DNA of 64,000 bases from Zygnema cylindricum (GCA_037447655.1 JBBHKE010000927.1:388400-452399); one strand, 5' to 3'; counted from the first letter of the stretch, positions 12,201 through 25,294 are shown. The notes: generated by a model from the sequence alone, not told the origin. Made by a program: numbers and translations.

Positions 12201-15200
12201 GACGACTGTTTGCTAGACTACCAAAATGAGGATGGACAGACAATTGAACCTTCATGGTCAGCCTTGCGTTGTCTTCTTAGTATATGTTGTCATTTTTGTG
12301 TGTTGAAGCAAGTCATTCAGTAGGCGTCAGCTTTCAGCTCGTGCCTCCAGAGTCACGAAGTCTCTTTCCATTATATTTTTTACTGCTTCACAGTTTAAAA
12401 GGATTGATGACAATGGCCTTTATGTGGTAATTTGCAAGTTCTATTTCAAGTCAGCTTTTCCGGTTGCAAGTCAGCTTCCAGTCTGTGCCTCCAAAATTAT
12501 AACGGCCCTCTATTTTATTGAATCATTTTTTAGGTGCATAAACATTGCTTTTGAGAGGACTAATCGCACTGTTGCATTACTGCCTATCGGCAATGTGGCT
12601 TTATATGGTAAAACGGAAGTTTATGTTTTTAAGTCGGGCAGGATTTCAGTACTTTGGCGACAGATCCTTGAAATCAGAGCATGTGGAAGTTTTTTTTTCT
12701 CACACTGAGCTGGTTTTTTCACATGTCAATGCAGGTACTTGCCAATTCTTCCAATGGTGCTTGTTAATGGCAGTGATGGAATAGGGACAGGATGGTCATC
12801 AAGCGTTCCAAACTACAATGCCCGCGATATTGTAGCTAATTTGAAGCGCCTTATGGCTGGGGAAGAGTTGCAAGCAATGACTCCTTGGTACCGTGGCTTC
12901 AAGGTAAAGAGCAAGGACAAGCCATTGCGTCTACTTCTTGGATTAATCAATGTGTAACTCTGTGAATTCTCCAAGATATGAAACTGAAGGTCCCCATGCA
13001 ATAAACCAACTGCTCTGCCTGAATTTCCCTGGACTTAATGAAATATATATGACATTTGTTGAGAAATGATTCTGATGACATCACCTTTCTTGCAGGGAAA
13101 AATTGAGTTGTCCGCAAACAAAGAGGGTTGTCAGGTCTTTAGCAATACAGGGACAATTGAGCAAACGGGGCCGACTGTCCTGGAAATAACAGAGCTGCCT
13201 ATTCGGAAGTGGACTCAAGACTATAAAGAATTTATTGAGGCCATGATGGTATCATCTGACAAGAACAAGGAACCCACCATCAGAGTGAGTCCCCAGCTAC
13301 CAAGTTTTACCACCGTACGTAATGCTGGAAGTCAAAAATTGTTTGATCAAACATCAGAGACGAGGAAATAATGGAAGCTGAATCTTGCTTGTGAATTGTT
13401 AACTTAATAAATCATTGACATTGTAACCATGTGCAGGACATTAAGGAGTACCACACTGATACTGCAGTTCATTTTGAAATCCACATATCGGAGGAGAACA
13501 TGGCAGCGGCCATAGCAGAAGGTCTCATGAAGAAGTTTAAGCTGGCTAACACCATTTCCACCAGCAATATGCACCTTTTTGACCAGTCGGGCAGAATAAC
13601 GAAGTACGATTGTCCCGAGAAAAGTATCCTGTTACTGAATTATTACCGCAAAGCTGATTTGTGTCAGTCAAATTGCACAATAGTAATCACATCTTTCTTG
13701 ACTTAGTTATGATGCAATGTGCTATCCTGATGTTCTGATGTACAGTCACAATGACCTTCACTGCGGTTTCCTTGACACACATCAGTTATCGAGTCATTTT
13801 ACGACCTACGGCTTGCTTATTATGGAAAGCGAAAGGTGAGAGCATGCTGTCACATTGCTGGCCTTTGCAATCAGAACAGGTGCAACCAGAACAGATGTTT
13901 TTCCAGATAAAGCAACACTCTTATTACTTATTTACCCTAGTAAGTTCTCCCTGTCAGTTGCAGCACTTTTTGCAGCTCCTCTTAAATTGATCCTGTTTGT
14001 TCTATTTTCCTCAGGAGGCACAATTGGATGCGCTGAAGTATGAGCTTATGAAGGTCGACAACCGAGTGAGGTTCATTCTAGCCGTTGTACGAGGTGAAAT
14101 TATTGTCAGCAATCGCAAGAAAGCGGACCTTCTTGCAGAACTAAAGGTTAGCAATCATTTTGTTGGAAGCGGGGGGTGGTTTCACAAACATGAAGGCATC
14201 CTTATGCTTCCTATGTTGAGATTGTTTAGACAAAAAATTTTGTTGAAACATCATGCACTCTTCAATATGCTGGTTATTTTGAAACACCCTGAGGAAAAGA
14301 ACATATTGTCTGGGCCTTTACAGGAGAAGAAATTCACACCACTTTCGAGTGGAAATGCCAAAAAAGCTGCACGTGGTCCTGCTGTTGCTGGAGTTCCGGA
14401 TGACGATAGAGACGATGACGATGAGGCGGAAGCCGATATCGAGCTAGAAGGCAAGGGCATCACCAAGGGTGGTTATGACTACTTGCTGGGGATGCCGCTT
14501 TGGAGCCTCACATTGGAGAAAGTCCAAGAGCTCTGCCGGGAAAGGGATTCCAAAGAAGCAGAATTCCAGGCACTTCTGAAGACTGAGCCAAAGGATATTT
14601 GGGTTACGGATTTGGATAACTTTCTTGTCGCACTTGAGGTAAAAACATAGGCCATTCTGATCAGTTAACAGTTTTGACATACTAGTATCCTGTGCGTCCT
14701 TACCATTGTCAGTTATGGACATGTGTCTGCATTGGTCATGGATGAGCGTTCTAGTGAAATTAGCTTTTTGCGCACATGCATTGTTGACTTGATGTTGTAG
14801 TTGTAGCCAGGTGAAATATGCGGGCATTTGTTTGAAAGTATGGATGCTTTTGGCCGATTCTCCAGTTTACCAGGTGCACATGTTTCGCATTTTTTTATTT
14901 TGCGTATTTGCTGGTTTGGTTTGTCCATTCAGACAACTTTAGACAAGGCTTGCAGTCTGCATGGCTAATCCTGCCTGCCTGATGTAGGTAACTAAAGAAT
15001 CAGTATCATTAAGAGTTATTTCACCACTGATGCAAGTGCTGGTTACTGACCTTCAGGAAGTAGACAACGAGCTGCAAAAGGAAGGCAAGGATCAAAACCG
15101 GGGCAGAGGCCGAAGGAAGGGAGTTGAAAAAGACTCTGATGACGATGATGAGGAATATTTTGGAAAGAAAAGTAAGGATCAAACTCGGTCTTGGGGTGTG

Positions 15201-17092
15201 AAATGAAATGTTCTCTAATCGGGCATCTTCCTGTTAGAGGCGTGGTGATGGATGTAGGCACAGTTTATCTAACAGCAGCCCGCATGTTTCCAGAGAAAAA
15301 TGATGCATCAAAAAAAGGTGGCAACACAAAACCACCGTCAGCAAAATCGACTGGGGCCAAACCAACTGCAGCAATCCTTGGTCAAGCTCCCAAAAAGGTA
15401 GGAGTGTGTCTTTAAGACAGCAGGCTTCTGCTTACATGAGATCACTTATCCTTTTTTTCAATTTCGTACTTTTTTGTAAATCTTTAGCCAATGTGAAACA
15501 AAAATGATGTTTGTTTTGGGCGATAATTGTTGTGCAGACTGCAGGGCGAGCAAGCAAGAAGGCCTTGCCAATGGAGACTCGGCCAATATCAAAGACAACA
15601 ACAAATCTGCCAGACTTAATTGACAAGATGGAGGTACAGCTGTGTTGCGAGATTGGCAGTCAGCATAACTTGGAAAATGGACAGGACAATACTTTGAGTA
15701 GCTCTTCATTGTACATCCTTTTTTGCACATCCAACTCTCACAGCTGATAATTTTGCATGTTCAGGATCTTGACACTCAAGACGACGATGTCAAGGAGCTG
15801 TCACTTGCTGAACGGCTTGCCTTGCGAAGTATAGAGGGAGCAAATCTGGCTCAAGAATCTAAACAATTTGAGGCTCACTCGAGTAAGACTTTTGCTCCAG
15901 TAAAGAGATAAATGACCATAGTTTCTTCTTAAGCGGCACAGGTGGTAAATAGTCATACATGATTCTTGTATAGAAATCCATTCGAGGTGTTTATGTTGGC
16001 AACACATTTGAAAACTCGTCTGAGGAATGAATCCTCCACCGCAGTTGATGTCTAAAAACTTCAAACCGTTTTATTAGGAGATTACATCTTCGTGGTTGTC
16101 TTTTGTGCAGATGAGACCTCGGCCAGCTTGGGGAAGAAAGATACAGCAGGATTCCAATTAGAAACTGCAAGTACTGTTGTGGATATGCATGAGGATGGCC
16201 AGGAGAAGGATGCGTTCAAATTTGATGACTCAGATTTTGAGGTTGAACCACCAAAAACGAGACTGCCTAAAGCAACAGCGCGACCCAGGAAAGGCGCAGC
16301 CTCAAAAACAACTACCACCAGTGGAATTGGTCGCAAACGAGGAAAACAGGTTAGTAAAAATTGCCAGTGAATGACATCTATATTGGAAGAGCGCACTCTT
16401 TGCTATGCCCAAGTGCATCAGAGGTAAGACAAAATCATAAAAAATGACAAATTATTGACGTTAGATGAGCAGAATTGGCCTATGCTAGCTCCGCGACAAG
16501 GGTGCACAGCTGAAGAAAAGCACTCATCTATTCTTTTAATGGTTCCCACAAGGTGAATCATGAAGTTTGAAGTCAGAGGTCCTGCCTCACTTAGTAACTC
16601 TCAGAGATCAGAATTCCTTGTTCTTGTTTAGGGTATACAAATAAAAGCGTCCACATAGGCCCTCTCTCTTTTTTGGAGCCAAGTATACAGTGCACTTTTC
16701 CAAAAATGTGGTTGCTAGACAAACTTCATTTTGGCATTTTTCTAGTTTTCCCTAATGTTTGGATGTTTTTACTGCAGGCTGTCAGTGGAGGTCCACCTCA
16801 CCAAGAAGATAAGTCGGGCAGTGCTTTTCTCTCTGGAGTCGTCACCTCACCTGAGAAAAGGCACCCTGACAAAAAAATACGTAGGACCCAACCGATGAGA
16901 ATCAACGACGGTGACAACGCTGATCTATCAGGTGACAAAGTGACTACAAACTTCACTGCAGCAGAGCGCAAGCTTCCAGCAAGGGCAGGGCGTGCAAAGA
17001 CGATTACACATTATTTTCTTAGTGACAATGACGAAGACAAAGATAGTGTGAGTGATTTTGAGGCATACAGCGAAGGGAGCCAGGAATGGTGA
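6206..17092 (+). CDS. TOP2: DNA topoisomerase II (ATP-dependent)
   Basis: Type IIA topoisomerase: passes one duplex through a transient double-strand break, in the nucleus. Exons: 6206-6253, 7284-7637, 7831-8055, 8449-8744, 8887-8953, 9149-9428, 9601-9800, 10070-10279, 10379-10492, 10726-10836, 10996-11150, 11276-11495, 11814-11969, 12123-12256, 12735-12903, 13096-13284, 13437-13623, 13786-13835, 14015-14146, 14324-14638, 15057-15171, 15294-15397, 15538-15633, 15765-15882, 16111-16349, 16778-17092. All donors are GT and all phases agree, giving 1532 residues against 1473 in Arabidopsis. Visible parts: GHKL ATPase (RPDTYIGS, EILVNAADN, GGRNGFGAKL at 177-186), Toprim (EGDSAKALA ending at 490, DHDGSH at 561), catalytic Tyr822 in SPRYIFT, and a charged, weakly conserved C-terminal tail from about 1110. 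The first exon (MDCFEMDQENLG) is inferred from phase only; the remainder is secure. Confidence 0.96.
6986..7095. repeat. Tandem duplication, 2 x 55 bp
   Basis: Two near-identical 55-bp units (6986-7040, 7041-7095) starting CTGGAACCT and ending TTCAAGCAGAGT plus two bases; they differ at about six positions. They lie in the first intron of the topoisomerase II gene, about 190 bp before the next exon. Confidence 0.85.
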
Positions 17093-18638
17093 TCAACAGT
17101 CTTGAAACCTCAGCTGGATGTCAGTGATCTGAGAGCATTTTATTCAACTCCATCAGCTTTTCCTTCGATTTCACGTGTAGTTACCTTGTTAGAATTACTT
17201 TCATCTAATGCGATACTTCGTGAAGACCCCAAGCATTCTTCTTCCATCGTTGGCAAAATTGGCGATTCCACAAGAAGTAAAATCGTGAACAGAACTGTTT
17301 TTGGATATTTCCCAACGGAAACCTTTATTCAGTACCTGTGTGAAACAGGAAAAAGGTGCAGAAAATGAAAAACTGCCAAGTGTTATTCTTTAATCCGGAC
17401 ATTGACTTGTCAAAGATGTCTTGACTGTCATAACTTACACGATCAAAAGCATGTATATATACAGCCGGAAAATGACAACAATGTCGTTATCTTTTGGAGA
17501 AATTACTTCGTAAAGTTTTGTACATTACATATGTGTTTTTTAAGTACTGCAACACAGGTTGGCTCAAAGATCTATTGTGAACTTGTTGGCGCAAGTCAAT
17601 TGACGCAGATGAAGTACAGAAATTATTGCAATTTGGCCAGCTTTTGTGCGTACTTGTTCAAATGACACTCCTTGCATCACTTTTAGAAATATGTAATTCC
17701 TTGTTTGATGTTGTGAATCAGATTACAAGATTAGATTAATATCAAATCAGATATCGGATTATTTGGATTGTCTTTCATGCAGCTCCACGTTAATAGATGT
17801 ATCTATCAGAATTGTAGAACCAAAAATCCAAAGGAAAAGAACAGAATGAATTCGCCATTCCTGTAATGCATCCCTAAGCAATTTCTACTCTGCCATTGGC
17901 TCCCAACACTTCCAAAGTCCAACTCGCAAATAAGGTGACTCCATGTCCAGAACAAATGTCCTAAAAGCTGGTCTCCAGACTGCTTTCCCAATAATTTTGT
18001 AATATGGTGCCAGTGTGGTTCCATCTGCCATTTCGTGTCACCGCTATGGTACAATCATTTTCAACACAAAAATAGGCAACATCATCAGTTCAGCTGAATC
18101 CTCTAACACTTTGCCTGTCATGGTATTTTTCTCCACCCCGGTCATTTCACCCCTATCCTTATAATGCCAATGACTGCCGTGGCATTTGTGATAGACTGTA
18201 GCACTCATTTTATGCCCTTTCCACTTGGTGCCGGCAACCACAGTCTTACCAGCTGTCAAATCTTTCTGTTCACCATCAATCCAGCATGGAACAGAATGTG
18301 GATGGATGGATGCAATGGGAACAGAATGTGTGTCCCTTGTGAGGAGATTCATAGAGAGAGCAAACTTGCGCCCTCAGGGGAAACGGAAGTGAGCATTGCA
18401 GGACTTAGCAGGTAATTAGATACCATAGATAGAGATTTGCAGAATGGAAGCGATGCCGATGGAGACTGAAATATTCTTTGAGCTTTTCGACGCCGGGACA
18501 TAGGAAAGGAAAGAGTTATGTAACGAGCAGTGTTTCAGTGTTTTGACGCCGGGAAAAACACAATTTCCACACCATTTTCTGAGTTCTCTTCATGCGATTC
18601 CCCACATAGTTCCAGAGCACGGGAAACTGTGTCAACGC
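17093..18638. other. Topoisomerase II 3' region and intergenic DNA
   Basis: The first few hundred bases are probably 3' UTR. Two overlapping minus-strand open frames (17806-18054 and 18044-18352) are rich in His and Trp but match no family I know and lack good splice or start context. Confidence 0.35.
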
Positions 18639-19121
18639 TACACCGTGAATTGCTAAAATTATTAGAGTAGAGAAACAAACCCTGTTATCAATTCTATTTT
18701 GAGTTCAAGGCCCTAACGCCAACAAAAATTAACGCTAATTTATATGACTATCACTAATTTGGATACAAATTCCCATATTGTAGCCGACATAGTCTGTGAT
18801 CACATAGTCGACGTTTGAACATGTGAGAACAGGTTCGCCCGATTTTTCCCCGTCTTTATTACTAGGAATCAAATCGCGCTTTCCCGTGAAGACGCCATTA
18901 TTTGACACTTTTCCAGTCTATTTGTACGAGCTAGCGAGCAGTACAATAGTACGGACTAAACACATTTCCTACACTAAACTATTCAGAAACAGTCCAAATC
19001 AGAGTATTATAAACCCACCTATGTTAGGGTAAAGGAAAAAGAAGAATTATTCATTCTCTTTTAGGTTCAAAACTTAGGGCCGTCAAATGTGTTATCAACA
19101 CCAATAGCGATTCGCGATGTA
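18639..19121. mobile_element. TACACC-family inverted-repeat element, copy A
   Basis: Begins TACACCGTGAATTGCT and ends with the inverse form AGCGATTCGCGATGTA; about 483 bp, non-coding. The interior shows the family words AACGCTAATTT and CACTAATTTGG. No flanking duplication is obvious. Confidence 0.6.
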
Positions 19122-19328
19122 CTCTACAGTACCGTTCACCTTTTTTTATTTATTTGCTCTATGTGTACTATACCGTACCCATATTCTATAATCTATTTCA
19201 TTAGTAAAATGTGAAATAAAAATACATGACCATACCGTAATCATTTTGAATGCTATGTGCGGCTACTGCACTTACATTAACAAAACGCAAAGTAAAAATT
19301 TGAGTTCCGCTCAACAGTTGCCACAGAT

Positions 19329-20149
19329 TAGTGTTGTGTATCGGTAAAAAACTTATCGCGATAACACCGATACCGATAGTCATCGTTATCGAACGGTCAG
19401 CGGTCCCGATATATTTGTACTTTTTGTACTTTCTGTCCGGAATGCTTTCTGTCCGGTAAACTGAACGGAAATTTACGTGAAATGTACGGCTTTTTACGGG
19501 AAATGTACGGAATTTGACGAAAAAATACGTTGCACTTTGTAGTACCTTTTGGGCGGTTAACTGTACATAAATTTGACGGGAATGTACGAAATTGTACCGA
19601 TAAACTGCTTATCATGAAACGGTAAAAAGACGGCGGACTCAAAGTACAACGGATGCAGAATAACATTATGCGCGCGGCTAGAATCGAACGGACGACATTC
19701 AATGATAAAATAAGAGCGGACGGTCAGCGTGAGCGCCGACATCTCAGAATGGCTTTTTTGGCGGCTTTGGCCAAAAAAGTCGACGGATGACACGTGGCAG
19801 GTTTTTAGTGGATCTAAAAAAATAAAGGGACAAAGCCACGACGTCGGATGTGGAAGGTACATCGCTTTAACTGGAGCCGTACTAAAGCCGTACATATATT
19901 ATGTCGGCTACTGTCGGGGGAATAAGACGTACATATGAGTGTACAGGCCGTACATTTATCTGTACGGTTCGTACAGTTATCGCCAATAGTTATCGTTATC
20001 GGCATTATCGCCAATAAGTAGCCGATATTATCGGCTACTTATCGGCGATAAGACCGATAGCGAAATATTGTACCAATATATCGATTATCGGGTCCCCGAA
20101 AAATGGCCCATATCGGTTATCGGAAAATCCTTACCGATACACAACACTA
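19329..20149. mobile_element. hAT-like MITE, TAGTGTTG family, copy 1
   Basis: The 821-bp element starts TAGTGTTGTGTATCGGTAA and ends TTACCGATACACAACACTA, perfect inverted termini of 19 bp. It is bracketed by an exact 8-bp duplication CCACAGAT (19321-19328, 20150-20157). TAGNG termini and 8-bp duplications are hAT hallmarks. The subterminal regions are dense in short palindromic GCGATA, CCGATA and TATCGG words, as transposase-binding regions often are. Open frames inside resemble no transposase. Confidence 0.92.
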
Positions 20150-20178
20150 CCACAGATACTCCAACTTTCCCACACTTA

Positions 20179-20872
20179 GGGCGTGTTCCCATGTAACCGA
20201 TATTTTGAAACGCTATTTTGGAATTTAGCGCTGATTTTACGGTGTACTTTTCAAAGTGTGCCTATGTGAATCGTTACTTGCGCGTTCATTATTTTGAATA
20301 TGTGGCAGCTGTACACGTCGCCAATACTTGCGAAACCCAAACTGCTGACATTTGTAGACGCCGACGATCTCGGAACAAACTGCGGACATTTGTACGCCGC
20401 AAAGAGCTCCTGACATACTGGGACAATTGTCGACGCCGACTGTCATTTGTTGAAGCCCACACGTGAACGACATAAGCAATCGCCTACGTCTACAAAATGA
20501 CATTTGTAGACGCCCACAAGTGGACAACATAAGCAAACGGACAAACACCTTTTTTTTCGTGTACATCCCAACCGCAAAAAATAAACTGGAAACGTTTGAC
20601 GCGTATAATCCAGGTTTTCTATTCGTCAATAGGGTAGTGTTTTGACTAAAATCAGATCGCGATTTGATTCCAGTGCAAGTGTGAAGATGAGCTGGAAGTG
20701 GGTCGCGATGATTATAACGCCAAATTGCCGTACCTTCCAAGTTCCAAGATGACGCAAAATGTACTTGTGTTTTTGCCCATTTTTCGTACGGCGTAATATT
20801 TTCTCGTTGGATTCCCATTTTCTGTGAAAACGACGGAAAAAAACCCTTACTTGAACACATGGGAACACGCCC
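20179..20872. mobile_element. PIF/Harbinger-like MITE, TTA target duplication
   Basis: The 694-bp element has perfect 16-bp inverted termini GGGCGTGTTCCCATGT, flanked by TTA on both sides (20176-20178, 20873-20875). A GGG...GTTCC terminus with a TTA duplication is the PIF/Harbinger pattern. Inside are repeated words of the TTTGTAGACGCC type. The 207-codon minus-strand open frame within it resembles no known protein. Confidence 0.85.
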
Positions 20873-20875
20873 TTA

Positions 20876-21236
20876 GACAAACTTTTCGTGTGCCTCTCGC
20901 GCATAGATTCCGAGCCCTTCGACACGTGGCAGAAAAGCAGGAATCGTCGTCCAGCGTGGCAGGCATGGGCCAGCCTGAACCTTCTCGAGGAGCGGCCATG
21001 GCGGACCCTCCAGCCGACCTATTTGGAATGCTTGAATCCATGCTCTGCCAGGCGGGCTCCGTCTCCTTGGCCTCTCTTTTCCCGCCCCGTGGAAAACCCT
21101 AAAACGGATCTCTGACGGGCGTAAGTGGGCGACAGCTGGAGGCGGAGAACGGCGGTACGGACGAAGAGCTGCGAGGGAGGCTCAGGCAGCTGAGGGGGGA
21201 GGCAGCGAGACCACCGCCGCCACATGCGCCGCACAT
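20876..21236 (+). other. GC-rich stretch with possible first exon
   Basis: After the mobile elements the composition turns GC-rich, as in a gene start. A frame starting at 20998 (MADPPADLFGMLESMLCQ...) runs 34 codons to a TAA, then reads open in the same frame for about 50 more codons (LEAENGGTDEELRGRLRQLR). A good donor-like GTAAGT lies at 21121. It may be the 5' end of the coiled-coil gene at 23185-23465 or a broken copy; no consistent splice phase joined them. Confidence 0.3.
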
Positions 21237-21729
21237 GACGGATGTGAGATTGGAACGAGGGAGAGGGAGAGGGAGAGGGAGGGGGAGAGGGAGAGGGAGG
21301 GGGAGAGGGAGAGGGAGGGGGAGAGGGAGAGGGAAAGGGAGAGGGTGAGGGGGAGGGGGAGGGGGAGGGAGAGGGAGAGGGAGAGGGTCAGGGTGAGGGG
21401 GAGGGGGAGGGGACGGATGTGAGATTGGAACGAGGGAGAGGGAGAGGGAGGGGGAGGGGGAGAGGGAGAGGGAAAGGGAGAGGGTGAGGGGGAGGGGGAG
21501 GGGGAGGGAGAGGGAGAGGGAGAGGGTCAGGGTGAGGGGGAGGGGGAGGGGACGGATGTGAGATTGGAACGAGGGAGAGGGAGAGGGAGGGGGAGGGGGA
21601 GAGGGAGAGGGAGAAGGAAAGGGTGAGGGGGAGGGGGAGGGAGAGGGAGAGGGAGAGGGAGAGGGTCAGGGTCAGGGTGAGGGGGAGGGGGAGGGAGAGG
21701 GAGAGGAAGAGGGGGAGAGGAAGTAATGG
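21237..21729. repeat. Polypurine tandem repeat with higher-order units
   Basis: About 490 bp of almost pure G/A on the plus strand, made of GGGAGA and GGGGGA words. The marker GACGGATGTGAGATTGGAAC recurs at 21237, 21412 and 21551, so units of 175, 139 and about 178 bp are repeated, each with internal GGGTCAGGGTGAGGG. The many G-runs could form triplex or G-quadruplex structures. Confidence 0.95.
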
Positions 21730-21863
21730 AGGAATAATGTTTCACCCTTTTTTTACCAGCAATTAGATCGAATCATACATGAAGTCTAGTAATTGATGTG
21801 TTTGAAGTTTATGCCGCAGAAATTGGAAATTAGTGTGGTATGGCCAGGTAAAATCATTTAAAA

Positions 21864-23184
21864 TTGATGCTTGGCAGTTGTGACACGTCAGTGCTATATC
21901 TGTCAGCCACGTGTCTGTTTTGGAGTGTTAGATTCCTCTGTACAGGTGAAGTTAGCATTCAGGTGGGCAGAAGAAAATGGAATCAATTGTACCTACAGAC
22001 TAAGTTAATTGGTGCAATGTTAAATGCAGTGGTTAAAAATAAATATAACTTGTAGTATCAATTTTTGAATGTGGTCAATATTTTGACCTGTCTTTGAGTC
22101 TGTGTGGAAAATTGAGGAATTAAGTTTACTATTTGTTAGATGGGAAGGTTTATTGCATGCCCTCACTCTCCACCCTCCCTCTGTCTCTCCTTCATTCCAT
22201 CATAAATTAAATGAAGCACACAAAAAATGTGCTCGCCACGTGCTACTTCTCTTTTTTTATTGTACTTCATTTGGATCAAATATTTTTGTTTGAAAATTAG
22301 TGCTGTCATCGCACCATTGTAAGCGTAACATGCAAGGAGACGTGCATGAAGCCAGAAAGGTACAATTGTGTTCTTTGAAGATTGTAGAAGGCATGTAATG
22401 TCCGAGCATTAGATACAGTGCGTTTTAGACCAACTTATAAGTTTTGTCTTTTGTTTGCAGAAAGGTCTTATGAAAATTTATTGATTACAATGGCATAATA
22501 TTTCTGAGGTTGTAATCCTATTATGTGTGTTCATTGTAATTGTCTCTTATCATTATCAAACACTAGCATTTCCTTGGCAGCTTTTATTGAAACTGCTTTG
22601 AAAGACTTTTTTCTCCTAAATTTGGGTTGGCAAATGCTTTCTGCATTCGGAATTCTGTTACCGTTGACGTACCTATTTGTTTTTGAAAAAGACAGTTGTT
22701 CATGTTATTCAAAGCTGGATGTTTAATAACTTGGCGATTTTTTACTTTTCTTCAGAAGATATGACTTGAAGGGAGGCTAGCAAGAGCTGTTTGTTGCTTC
22801 TAGCTAATTTTATAAATTTGATGTTAGTTTACCCTCTCTTTTGCTACTTTGGACTGATAATGTGGATGTGAAGTTGATGTGGTATCTCATATGAATTGAA
22901 CTAACCATTAATGACTTAAAACCATCACAGTATAATTTTGGTCTAAACTACCTGAAAAACACATATATTATGTGGATAAGTAATCAGTGTGAGCCATATC
23001 AAATTGTGTATAGCCATGATATTTGGCACCTACAATAGTGTAGACTAATTACAGGAAAAATTGTTACTGTTAACATTTTGTGATGTACTATTTCTGGTAT
23101 GATAAAAAGTATCTCCATGGATTCAGCGTCTCACACATCAAGATTGAATACCAATCTTGTTTTCACTACTTATTACTTGCACAG
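21864..23184. other. AT-rich stretch, probably intronic
   Basis: A short coding-like segment follows a good acceptor at 21948 (VKLAFRWAEENGINCTYRLS, stop). Otherwise no supported exon is visible between the polypurine tract and the exons at 23185. Confidence 0.3.
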
Positions 23185-23465
23185 AAAGTTGAAATCCTTC
23201 TCCCCTTTCTTCACCATAATGAAGGTGAGAGCCTGTGCTTTTGAATCCTGAAGATTAAGATATTTTTTGTGTATTGCAGACAGAAGTGGAGGCTGAACTG
23301 AACTTACTCCAGGAGAAGCTCGTCTCTTTGGAGGACTCGGTTTCTCAGCTCACTTCAGACCCAGGAGCTCAAAGCATATTGCAGTGCACGGCAGATCTCT
23401 GGGTGCCGCTGATTACTGCTTCAGCAGAGGAGCGTCGCAATCTTCCATCTCCACCGCCTCCATAG
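23185..23465 (+). CDS. Unrecognised coiled-coil protein, 3' exons only
   Basis: Two exons, 23185-23224 and 23280-23465, fit together in phase. The first follows TTGCACAG, ends AAG/GTGAGA and enters in phase 2. The second follows TATTGCAG. Together they give KLKSFSPFFTIMK and then TEVEAELNLLQEKLVSLEDS, an amphipathic helix likely to form a coiled coil, then a Trp-containing stretch and a Pro-rich end (SPPPP, stop at 23463-23465). The 5' part was not resolved: no upstream exon ending in phase 2 was found, although the GC-rich segment at 20876-21236 is a candidate. I do not recognise the family. Confidence 0.45.
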
Positions 23466-25294
23466 GCAACAAAAGGAGCGAGGGTATAAGCAATGAGGAT
23501 GATACCCGCATTTGGTGTTGACTGTTCTGTTATTGGACGTCACACGGTTTATTTGTTTAATCGGTAGCTTCCAGTGGAATTCCGGTTAGAAGTTAGTGAC
23601 AAGAACGATGGGAAGAAATTGGCTTCACTGTTGTTTAGGAAGCTGTTTGTTTGTTTGTTTGTTTTGGAACACCAAAGATTTCGAGTCTACCGCATGGCAC
23701 CACTAACAATTAGGGTCAACATAGCTTATAGGTTTTTTTTAATCGCGTGTCTTTGATTTGCGGGAGTATGAAACATGGTAATAATTGGCAATACGTATTT
23801 TATTGGTGATAACTACTGCTTTTCTTTCTTTACTTGTTATTGTTTTGTTACTTATTTCTGGTATTGGACTGGTGGCTTAGTATTATTCCGTGCTCAATTG
23901 ATTGCTTCATGCTACTGTGATCCACACCTTGTCTTTTAGCCTTTTTATTATGCAGTGACGTGGTATTAAGTCAACCTGTTTGTAAATTTTTTATGCTCCT
24001 ATTTTTTATTCAAGGCCGTGTATGCAGTTGTCTCCGAGGTTGGTGAAAATCATGTTTTCTTCAGTACTGAAGGGGAGTTTTGATTACCCGTGCACTTCAA
24101 CATCAACCACTACGCTTGCAACAAAAGTTTGGGAAAAGGTCCAAGACAGAAATCCTTTTTATTGGCTGGTGAATGTCGCATTTATTCATCCTGCCGTTTT
24201 TTTTTGTCGCACCTGTTGTGAGAGTTCATAGTGGGTGCACTACCAAACTAAAGCGACAAATTAAGCTGCCGATACCTTACTAGACTCCTTACCATTTGTG
24301 GCAACACTCTCTAAAGAATTGCAATCAAAGTTCGTAATATCGAATACCTTCTTGCAGAGATTTCAATGTCTACGTCCCACAACATCAAAATATGCTTGAG
24401 AGCGTGAGCAGCAAATGCTGTGCGTGAGCTCGATGTTGTCCCTCAATTAGTACCACCGACAACAGACTGCAGACGCCATGGGAATGTCACTCTTCAAAGT
24501 AGACTCGTGAGCACACACCACCGGTAAAGCTGCCTGGCGAGGCAAAGCTGGGCTACTGAAGAATATGTGGAATACTTTAAACGAACAGGTAACTTCCACA
24601 CCAAGTGACGCAAGGGGAGGAAAAATATCTTCAACGACGTCACGTCACAATGATGGTGTAAAATTACAGCTCGCGGGGCCCAATCACTAAATCGAAATTA
24701 TCAAGGTAGCTGCTAGACACCCTGAGCACATTGAAACCGAGAAGCTATGATGGAAGCAACCAAGTGCAATAAAGTTCCACATAGCCATGATCATAGACAA
24801 AACTGTACTTATTTTGTTTTTATTTTTTCACATCGATATAGCTACCGCTGTACAAATGTCCTGACCTATAGAAAATTGGAGTATAATCTAGTAATAAGAT
24901 GAAACTTTTAAGCCTAAGAAAGTATATTCAAGTACTAGCTCAGGAATGTGGCTAATCTAAGATGACAATTAATGGATACATAACCTTGTGCCGTGAAAGG
25001 AATGACCTCACGAAACCTATATTTGACATGAGGAACTCCTCCAACTCTTCTAACAGTTTCCAACAAGGGAACTAGGATGGGATCCATGTAAGCTTCACAA
25101 GCTCGAACATACATACATTTTGTCTACAGAAGTTCTGCACATCCCAGTTATATAGTCATTGAAGGTAACTCATTTACATACCACACAATCCTGCCTTGGA
25201 ATTGTGTGCTCATATATATGTCATGGCCGTTGTTTCGAAAAAATTATTTAGGAGGCTAGGATGCAAAAAAAATGTGGACAACAAGTCAGCGTGC
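23466..25294. other. Intergenic DNA
   Basis: Contains the 3' region of the coiled-coil gene and, next to 25295, the presumed 3' UTR of the fucosyltransferase. Nothing else recognised. Confidence 0.4.

Noticed and set aside
17806-18352. Two overlapping minus-strand frames rich in His and Trp
   Set aside because: No family match, no splice logic joining them, and they lie in the probable 3' flank of topoisomerase II.
20237-20860. 207-codon minus-strand frame in the PIF/Harbinger-like element
   Set aside because: No DDE, Myb or other transposase feature is visible, and the frame consists of internally repeated words. Probably chance.
21527-21745. 72-codon Pro/Leu-rich minus-strand frame
   Set aside because: It is the complement of the polypurine repeat; the protein is an artefact of CCC and CTC repeats.
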